Positions 6,044 through 10,799 of a stretch of DNA of 10,799 nucleotides are shown here, piece after piece. The notes below the pieces were generated by a model. It saw only the letters and a list, made by a program, of their open reading frames with translations, had not been told where the DNA came from and did not search any database. Numbering within the stretch: position 1 is the first letter of the stretch; the number at the start of each line of letters is the position of its first letter. Both the position numbers and the translations under genes were made by a program. This DNA is from Ochromonadaceae sp. CCMP2298. Its lineage: Eukaryota > Sar > Synurophyceae > Ochromonadales > Ochromonadaceae. The DNA lies in contig MU634682.1 of assembly GCA_026770595.1 (NCBI GenBank), positions 1 through 10,799 of the forward strand. The letters are read 5' to 3'.

Positions 6044-7740
6044 ATGGCACGCCCCACGCATCAATGGGACATCAGCGGGGTGAAGCACATGGCCATCGAG
6101 GAGGAAGGCAGCCAGCCAGCGCTCTCCAACGTTGCTCCTATTGTAGACCCAATGGAGGCAGAGCGACTTGTGGATTCTCTCAAGAAGTTTGAGCTGGACG
6201 AGGTGGGCTCTGTGCAGTGGATGGAACAGCACAGGAAGTTCGAGAAGCTCAACATCCAGGCGCACCAGAACGCCATGCGGAACAGCGACCCCTTCGTGCT
6301 GGAGGCGTTCCTGACCTTTAATAAGATAGACGTGCTCATCTACGACCTGATCTTGATCGAGGTGTGGAAGGAGAGCGTGTACCCGCTGCTGCTGGACAGG
6401 CTGGCGGGCCGCAACAGCATGCGCCTCTACTTCGTCCTCTACCACGAAGCCACTCTGGTCAACCTATTGGAGGTCTTCCTCTACCACCGACACGTGTGCG
6501 AGGCAGCTGGGGAGAAGATGATGGAGCTAGTGGACTACGTGGGGCGAAAGCTAGCGCGCCTCAACAACACCTCAGCGGACTTCCGGCAGCACCACGCAGA
6601 GCCCCAGCAGGAGCCCCTGACCCTAGATAATGCCAAGGACTTCGCAGAGGAACTAGCCTCCAGAACGCCTGCAGATGAACTGCGACGGCAGTGTATGGAC
6701 ATCGAGTTCAGAGTGTGCGTGTCCGCTGTGTCCATATCGAGGTTCCTCAGCGAGCACGCGGACGCCATGCCTCTGAGCGTGGTAGCCCGCATCTCAGACA
6801 CGCACGACTTCCTCATACTCTTCGTGCCGCTGATAGAGAACCCGCCCTGGACTAGGCGCCTAGCTAGCACTGGCAAGTGGCAGAAGTTGGTAGACCACAA
6901 GTGGGGAGACATCGCACCCATCGATCTGATGAAAATCACGAAGCTGGAGGGACAGCCGTGGCTCGCTCTCTACTACCTGCTGGCGAAGGAGGTGTTTCGG
7001 GAGAGGTACCACCTGAACTCCTTCCGCAAGGGGCAGCTGCTCAGAGTGCGCAAGTACCTGAACGAGGTAGGCGATGCCGCGCAGTGGTGCTGTGGTGATT
7101 GAGCAGCTCTGTATACTGTACTCTGTCTACTGTCTACTTTACACCGTATTGGTTGTGTTGTTGGTTGTGTGTCGTACGGACCCTCTCTCACCCTCCCACC
7201 CCCTCTTCCACCCACCCTCTCACCCCCTCTCGCACTCTCCCACTCACCCCCTCTCCCACTCACCCTCACACCCATCCCTCAGGTGATGCTGGACCAGCTG
7301 CCCTTCCTCGCAGACATACAGCGCTACATGGACGAGCTGGCCTGCACTGAGGTGCCAGAGCCCAGCTCCTTTGGGGGTGGCGTGTTCCTTTTCCAGCAGG
7401 TGCCTTTTTCCCCTCTGTATATTCTGTCTTTTAATCCTCCCCTCTGTATTATTCTGTCTTTTAATCCTCCCGTCTATTATTCTGTCTTTTAATCCTTCCC
7501 TCTGTATTACTCTGTCTTTTAATCCTTCCCTCTGTATTACTCGGTCTTTTAATCCTCCTCTAGGTAGCAGCTGTGCGGGAGGCCATCACCAAGGGCCGAG
7601 TGTGGGCCGACGTGGCGGACAGGCAGGTGGCCTCTGTGTTCACCATGACGGACAGGGACGACTCTGACCTGCTGGCGATGGCGGACCTGTACTCTGATGA
7701 CCTCAACGAGCAGATGGGCCCCACTGCAGACGACCTATGA
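6044..7740 (+). CDS. ZMYND10: ZMYND10-like axonemal dynein assembly factor lacking the MYND finger
   Basis: Exons are 6044-7066, 7283-7399 and 7564-7740 (stop TGA), all phase 0, giving 438 residues. ZMYND10 (DNAAF7) is a cytoplasmic co-chaperone-type factor for folding and preassembly of axonemal dynein arms. Family landmarks: WMEQHRKFEKLNIQAHQNA, IYDLILIEVWKESVYPLL, LYHEATLVNLLEVFLYH, ELVDYVGRKLARL, PPWTRRL, LAKEVFRERYHLNSFRKGQLLRVRKYLNE, then LDQLPFLADIQRYMDELACTEVP in exon 2 and VWADVADRQVASVF in exon 3. The ATG at 6044 has a very good context (ACCATGG). The human protein continues after the equivalent of ADLYSDDLNEQ with a Cys-rich MYND finger. Here the frame stops after MGPTADDL, and no Cys-rich frame follows before the convergent HAD gene 122 bp away. 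The length is similar to the human 440 residues because the N-terminal region is longer. Confidence 0.95.
7067..7282 (+). other. ZMYND10 intron 1 with CCACT/CCCTC-rich 3' half
   Basis: The donor is GTAGGC after an AAC GAG codon pair, and the acceptor is CCTCAG. Removal joins VRKYLNE to VMLDQLPFL, matching the family. From about 7181 to the end it is a degenerate C-rich pyrimidine repeat. There is no AG between about 7105 and the acceptor at 7281-7282. Confidence 0.93.
7412..7558 (+). repeat. Intronic minisatellite, five units of about 28-30 bp
   Basis: It lies in ZMYND10 intron 2 (7400-7563). Units begin near 7412, 7441, 7471, 7499 and 7529. Each carries CTGTATTA-like sequence, then TCTGTCTTTTAATCC (TCGG in the last unit). 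The last unit runs straight into the acceptor TCTAG. The repeat makes up almost the whole intron. Confidence 0.95.
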
Positions 7741-7802
7741 ACGTCTGAACTTATGACTGTAATGACTTATGCCTAATGACTAATGACTCATAAAGACTCA
7801 TA

Positions 7803-7808
7803 ATTAAA
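7803..7808 (+). terminator. Possible ZMYND10 poly(A) signal ATTAAA
   Basis: ATTAAA lies 63 bases after the ZMYND10 stop in an AT-rich patch, with TGTAA at 7758-7762 and 7817-7821. Any of these could direct cleavage. The opposite-strand HAD gene ends at 7863, so the two 3' UTRs probably overlap. Confidence 0.3.
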
Positions 7809-7862
7809 ATATAATGTGTAACGGCTACTTACTACCACGGCTACTTCTGATGCTCTACTGGC

Positions 7863-8891
7863 CTACTGGATGCCTCCAACACTCCCACTCGTGACGATGC
7901 CGCACGCCTCGATGAACCCCGGGTCCGCCAGCCCCTCTGCCAGGATCACCGGGTCCCAGCCAGGCACCGCCTCCCCCGCCAGGGCCTGCAGGCGCTCCGC
8001 ACTGTAGCTGCCAGTGGCCACACCCACGCAGCCCACAGACACACCGGGGCCGAAGCGGGCCTCCTGGAAGCAGTACTTGGCGGCCAGTACGTCACTGGGT
8101 GCGTCGCCTACGTGCACGACGCGCACTAGGCGCTGGTGGGGAAGCAGCATGCCCGCTGCCCTGCGGAATGCGATCGCTATCTGCTCCCCGCGATCCTTGT
8201 ATAAGCGTGCTTGGTCGTCGATGTCGCCACTGCAGAAGTCAGACCCGAACCCCCCCAGGAAGGAGTGCGCGTCCTCGCCCTCCCACTTCTGGCAGTCCGC
8301 CTTTGCGTGCAGTACACCCGTCTGGAATATCCCACAGGCCCGCATCTTCTTCCGCGCTATCCCCTCCACGTTTCCGGTCACGAGGCCGCATATGACGTCG
8401 CCCTGGCTGTCCTGGTTCCTCAGAGCCAGTGCCCTGAGCGTGTCCAGCACTCCCGGCAGCGGCTTAATCCCCTTCACCACCTCGTCGTCGCTCAGTTTTG
8501 CTATGTAGTCATACATCGTTTGAAAGATCTCTGGCAGCCGCAAAGATGACTCTGCAGCAGGGATGTCGAAAGCGTACTTGACGATGTTCAGGCTGATCAG
8601 GCCGTCCGTGCACCCGTGGTACTTCTCTTCCGGGATGAGGTGCAGCGGCGTAGAGTACTTCTGCTCGAAGGCGGCCCCGTCCTCCGAGAACAGATGGCCC
8701 ACTGCGTGCATAAACGCGCGAGAGTGGGCGGTCACTTCGAGTCCAACGGATGTCCCCTTCACCAACGTGCCGTCCACATCAAAGGTCACTAAAGTGACTG
8801 GCGTGAACGCCGTGCCGTCCATTGCGAGCGCCGCCTGGAGGAAGGTCAGGAGGGTGCACAGGAGGACTGTGCAGGAGAGAGTTTGCAGCAT
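7863..8891 (-). CDS. HAD-superfamily hydrolase (phosphatase-like) with N-terminal signal sequence
   Basis: This intronless frame of 342 residues starts at the ATG at 8891. HAD enzymes hydrolyse phosphoesters through an Asp nucleophile. Seen: motif I VTFDVDGTLVKG (nucleophile Asp38, general acid Asp40); a helical cap (about 50-130, with YHGCTDGLISLNIVKYAF and KPLPGVLDTLRAL); motif II GLVTGN (Thr); a Lys-containing stretch (LHAKADCQKW); and motif IV VVHVGDAPSDVLAAKYC (Asp). It resembles phosphoglycolate phosphatase-type proteins, but the substrate cannot be read from sequence. The first 23 residues (MLQTLSCTVLLCTLLTFLQ, then AALA) look like a signal peptide directly ahead of the catalytic domain, with no room for a plastid transit peptide. 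Other starts are the ATG at 8972 (369 residues) and the ATG at 8822 (319 residues, better context, cytosolic). Confidence 0.87.
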   Translation of the reverse strand: MLQTLSCTVLLCTLLTFLQAALAMDGTAFTPVTLVTFDVDGTLVKGTSVGLEVTAHSRAFMHAVGHLFSEDGAAFEQKYSTPLHLIPEEKYHGCTDGLISLNIVKYAFDIPAAESSLRLPEIFQTMYDYIAKLSDDEVVKGIKPLPGVLDTLRALALRNQDSQGDVICGLVTGNVEGIARKKMRACGIFQTGVLHAKADCQKWEGEDAHSFLGGFGSDFCSGDIDDQARLYKDRGEQIAIAFRRAAGMLLPHQRLVRVVHVGDAPSDVLAAKYCFQEARFGPGVSVGCVGVATGSYSAERLQALAGEAVPGWDPVILAEGLADPGFIEACGIVTSGSVGGIQ

Positions 8892-9153
8892 TTGGAGAAC
8901 CCAAGTGACTGATCGCAGCAGAAGAAGTGAACTAAGGCCACGATGTGAGATGAAATGATGAATGTCCAGCATGAAAATGTGCAAAAAGAATACGTCGTAT
9001 TATCGTCGATAAATAACGAATTTCCGTTGCTCAATTGCGGTATTATCAACTATTATACATTTCTTCACATGGATGGACGCATAACTTATGCGTTAGATTC
9101 AATCCGCCGCTTGTCACACTTGTTAGGTAACAAGCCTTCTATAATACAGTCTT
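8892..9153. other. Spacer between OSCA-like gene 3' end and HAD gene 5' end
   Basis: Both neighbours are on the minus strand, so this 262-bp stretch holds the OSCA 3' UTR and the HAD promoter. It is AT-rich from about 8980 to 9080 and includes a perfect palindrome TTATCG-T-CGATAA at 9000-9012. No gene is supported here. Confidence 0.55.
9000..9012. promoter_or_regulatory. Palindrome TTATCGTCGATAA upstream of HAD gene
   Basis: Two 6-bp arms flank a single central base, 109 bases upstream of the HAD ATG at 8891. The position and symmetry would suit a dimeric regulator. Nothing else supports this. Confidence 0.3.
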
Positions 9154-10799
9154 CTACAGTAGGGGGTCCTCCTCCTCCCCCTCCAAATTTATTGCCACGA
9201 AGGCTGCGCTGCTCCCCCTGTGCGTGGACACATTCGAACTCGCGCTCTGCAGTAGGGGTCGTGAGAGAGAGGATTAGTCATCAGTATGGCAATCTTGCGG
9301 GTAGGGTGAAAAAAGCACCATCGTGGTAACTACCATAAGCGCACTACCATACGCAATATGTAATGCAACACGTACTACATACTTTGCACTACGCACTACC
9401 ACTCACCTCCACGTCGATGTCCTCCTCGATGGATTGATCGACGGACCCGTACGAGGTGACGGACTGCCTGTGTGCGGGGTGTGCGGGCATCTTCCTGCTG
9501 GCCTGCTCCTCCAGCAGCTCGTCCACTGCCTTGCGCACGTCTGCGTCCTCCTCCTCGCTGTCGCTGTCCTGAAACACCACGTCCACGGCGTCCACGTCGA
9601 TGCCGAAGTTATCAAGAGGGGAAGCGCCCGCAGGGTATGTAGGGGTTGTAGGGTCAGCAGGCTCAAAGACACCGCGCAGGCTGTGGGAGGGCAACATGGT
9701 GGGGTGGTGGGAGAGGTGCGGGGATTGGTCGCACGGGCTGGTGGTGTGGGTGGGGGTAACAGCAGAGCCAGCAGAGTCCCTGCGGCTGTCCTCCTCGTCC
9801 TGCTCCTGGAAGGTGGACAGCACGGGCTTCATCGGGGACTTCCTCATGGGAGACAAACCCATACCCAGACCCCCCATACCCCCCATACCAGTGCTCGACC
9901 TGCCCTCGCCCTCGTATTCCCAGGGAGATGCGTCGGGCGAGCTCTCGCCCTGATACCGATGATTGAGGCTGCTGACCAGACTGCCCAGCGCGTTTCTGCC
10001 CGAGAAGCTCTGCCTCACGGGCTGCCAGCCCTCCAGACCCATGGGCAGCATGGGCTTGTTGCTGCGGTACAGGGCGGGCTTGCATCCCCCCGCGGCCAGC
10101 GCCGGCTGCCTAAAGCACTCCTTCTTGAACTCCTTATGGGGGGTGTCCTGGCCGCTCGCCTGTGCCTCTGCCGCGTCCTTGTCCAGCTGCAGGGCCCCCT
10201 CCATGGAGAGAGTCTAGAGGGGGTGCGAGAGGGGGGCAGAGAGGGGGGTAGAGGGGCAGGATAGAGAGGCAGGATAGAGGGGCAGGGTAGAGGCAGAGGA
10301 TTAGGTGAGTTGTGCGTGGTTAGGGGCAGGATCAAGAGGTGGCCGGGATAGTAGTAGTAGTAGTGGTGATGGTAGCAGTAGTAGTAATAGCAGTAGTAGT
10401 AATAGCAGTAGTGGTAGAAGTAGTAGTAGTAGTGGTGATAGTAGTAGTTGTAGTAGTAGTAGCAGCAATAAGCATGACGAGGCAGGGTGCTCACCAGGGC
10501 GGGTCCCTTGATGCGTGTCTCGCAGTGGTGCCAGAAGAAGCCAATCATGAAGGGCAGCGGGAAGAGCACGAAGAAGGGCCCGCTGTTGTCGGAGGAGCGG
10601 ATAGCCAGGTAGCAGAGGAGGGTCACCACGCCTGCCAGCAGCACCACCATGGATCTGTCGAACACCGCGTACCACATAAAACCCCCCGCCTGGGAGAGGT
10701 TTATGTACACGTAGAGCAGTTGGTACTTGTACATCAGGTAGGCCAGGGCGAAGAACAGAGCGCACAGGGGGGACAGGACAGGCGCGATCTGATGAGGGA
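9154..10799 (-). CDS. OSCA/CSC1/TMEM63-type mechanosensitive cation channel, C-terminal part (5' end outside window)
   Basis: Exons on the minus strand are 10799-10495, 10213-9407 and 9246-9154 (stop TAG), giving 400 residues. Both splices are phase 0. Exon one encodes the end of the channel's transmembrane domain: PVLSPLCALFFALAYLMYKYQLLYVY, then GGFMWYAVFDR and two more hydrophobic spans (MVVLLAGVVTLLCYLAI; FFVLFPLPFMIGFFW). This matches the conserved last helices of OSCA/CSC1 channels (RSN1_7TM region), which pass Ca2+ and other cations on membrane tension. A tail of about 299 residues follows, longer than usual in plant OSCAs. It holds a Met/Gly-rich patch with SPMRKSPM, low-complexity Ser/Thr/Pro/His sequence, and acidic DSDSEEEDADVRKAVDELLEEQ. 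The last exon encodes SASSNVSTHRG and ends in EEEDPLL, an acidic dileucine-like signal. That exon is supported by its frame, a CTGCAG acceptor with a pyrimidine tract, and an immediate stop. Confidence 0.88.
9247..9406 (-). other. Last intron of the OSCA-like gene
   Basis: Read on the minus strand, the donor is GTGAGT at 9406 and the acceptor is CTGCAG ending at 9247. A CTGATGACTAAT branch-like stretch lies about 35-45 bases before the acceptor. The intron is phase 0. If it were retained, the protein would end after VSGSA instead of gaining the dileucine tail. Confidence 0.78.
10214..10494 (-). repeat. OSCA intron with trinucleotide repeat and C-rich tract
   Basis: This 281-bp phase-0 intron has donor GTGAGC and acceptor CTCTAG. 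Forward bases about 10349-10468 are a degenerate TAG trinucleotide repeat (CTA on the sense strand). Bases about 10215-10300 are GGGGCAGAG-like (CCCCTCT on the sense strand). Beyond the donor, the sense strand has no AG until the acceptor. Read through, the repeat yields poly-Leu, poly-Tyr or poly-Ser frames that are not genes. Confidence 0.9.

Noticed and set aside
9323-10264. A 313-codon open frame on the + strand
   Set aside because: It begins at GTG, lies antisense to the OSCA tail exons, is low-complexity and shows no family motif. The minus-strand reading has splice signals and continues the channel.
10301-10765. Minus-strand frame with a long poly-Leu run, and overlapping poly-Ser and poly-Tyr frames
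   Set aside because: The runs are translations of the TAG/CTA trinucleotide repeat inside the OSCA intron. The channel frame leaves the exon at a good GTGAGC donor before the repeat.
1-10799. Transposon, viral insertion, tRNA or rRNA gene
   Set aside because: I found no transposase, reverse transcriptase, capsid or polymerase motifs, no terminal repeats with target duplications, and no cloverleaf or rRNA-like stretch in the non-coding parts.

Overview
The window is nuclear DNA of a eukaryotic alga. Seven protein genes can be supported. Most have spliceosomal GT-AG introns, and several products start with a signal peptide followed by a transit-peptide-like stretch with an aromatic residue (Phe or Trp) just after the predicted cleavage site. 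That bipartite leader is typical of algae with a complex, red-lineage plastid (stramenopiles, cryptophytes, haptophytes and relatives). A ZMYND10 dynein-assembly gene implies motile cilia or flagella. DXR (plastid isoprenoid synthesis) and a probable thylakoid-lumen FKBP imply a working plastid. The species cannot be named from this sequence.

Layout, left to right: (1) the 3' part of DXR on + (62-1236, three exons, 5' end outside the window); (2) an unrecognised four-exon gene on - (2835 to 1377) for a 360-aa, probably plastid-targeted coiled-coil protein; (3) a MYST histone acetyltransferase of the ESA1/TIP60/HAM type on + (3432-4670, no intron); (4) a plastid FKBP-type isomerase on - (5690 to 5073); (5) ZMYND10 on + (6044-7740, three exons), which ends before the MYND finger that names the family; (6) a HAD phosphatase-like protein on - (8891 to 7863); (7) the 3' part of an OSCA/CSC1/TMEM63 mechanosensitive channel on - (10799 to 9154, three exons, 5' end outside). 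The strand order is + - + - + - -. The genes therefore form head-to-head pairs (genes 2/3 and 4/5) with shared upstream regions of 596 and 353 bp, and tail-to-tail pairs (1/2, 3/4, 5/6) with only 140, 402 and 122 bp between stop codons.

The genes are not one pathway; this looks like ordinary compact gene-dense euchromatin. The most distinctive feature is the introns. They carry long sense-strand pyrimidine or C-rich simple repeats, and most have no AG dinucleotide over the last 45 to 270 bases before the real acceptor. Two introns carry tandem repeats that grow out of the splice-site region itself. No transposon, virus, rRNA, tRNA or CRISPR array was found. I saw no clearly new multi-gene system. 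The best leads are the unrecognised plastid-type protein, the MYND-less ZMYND10, the channel tail with a terminal dileucine signal, and the intron architecture.
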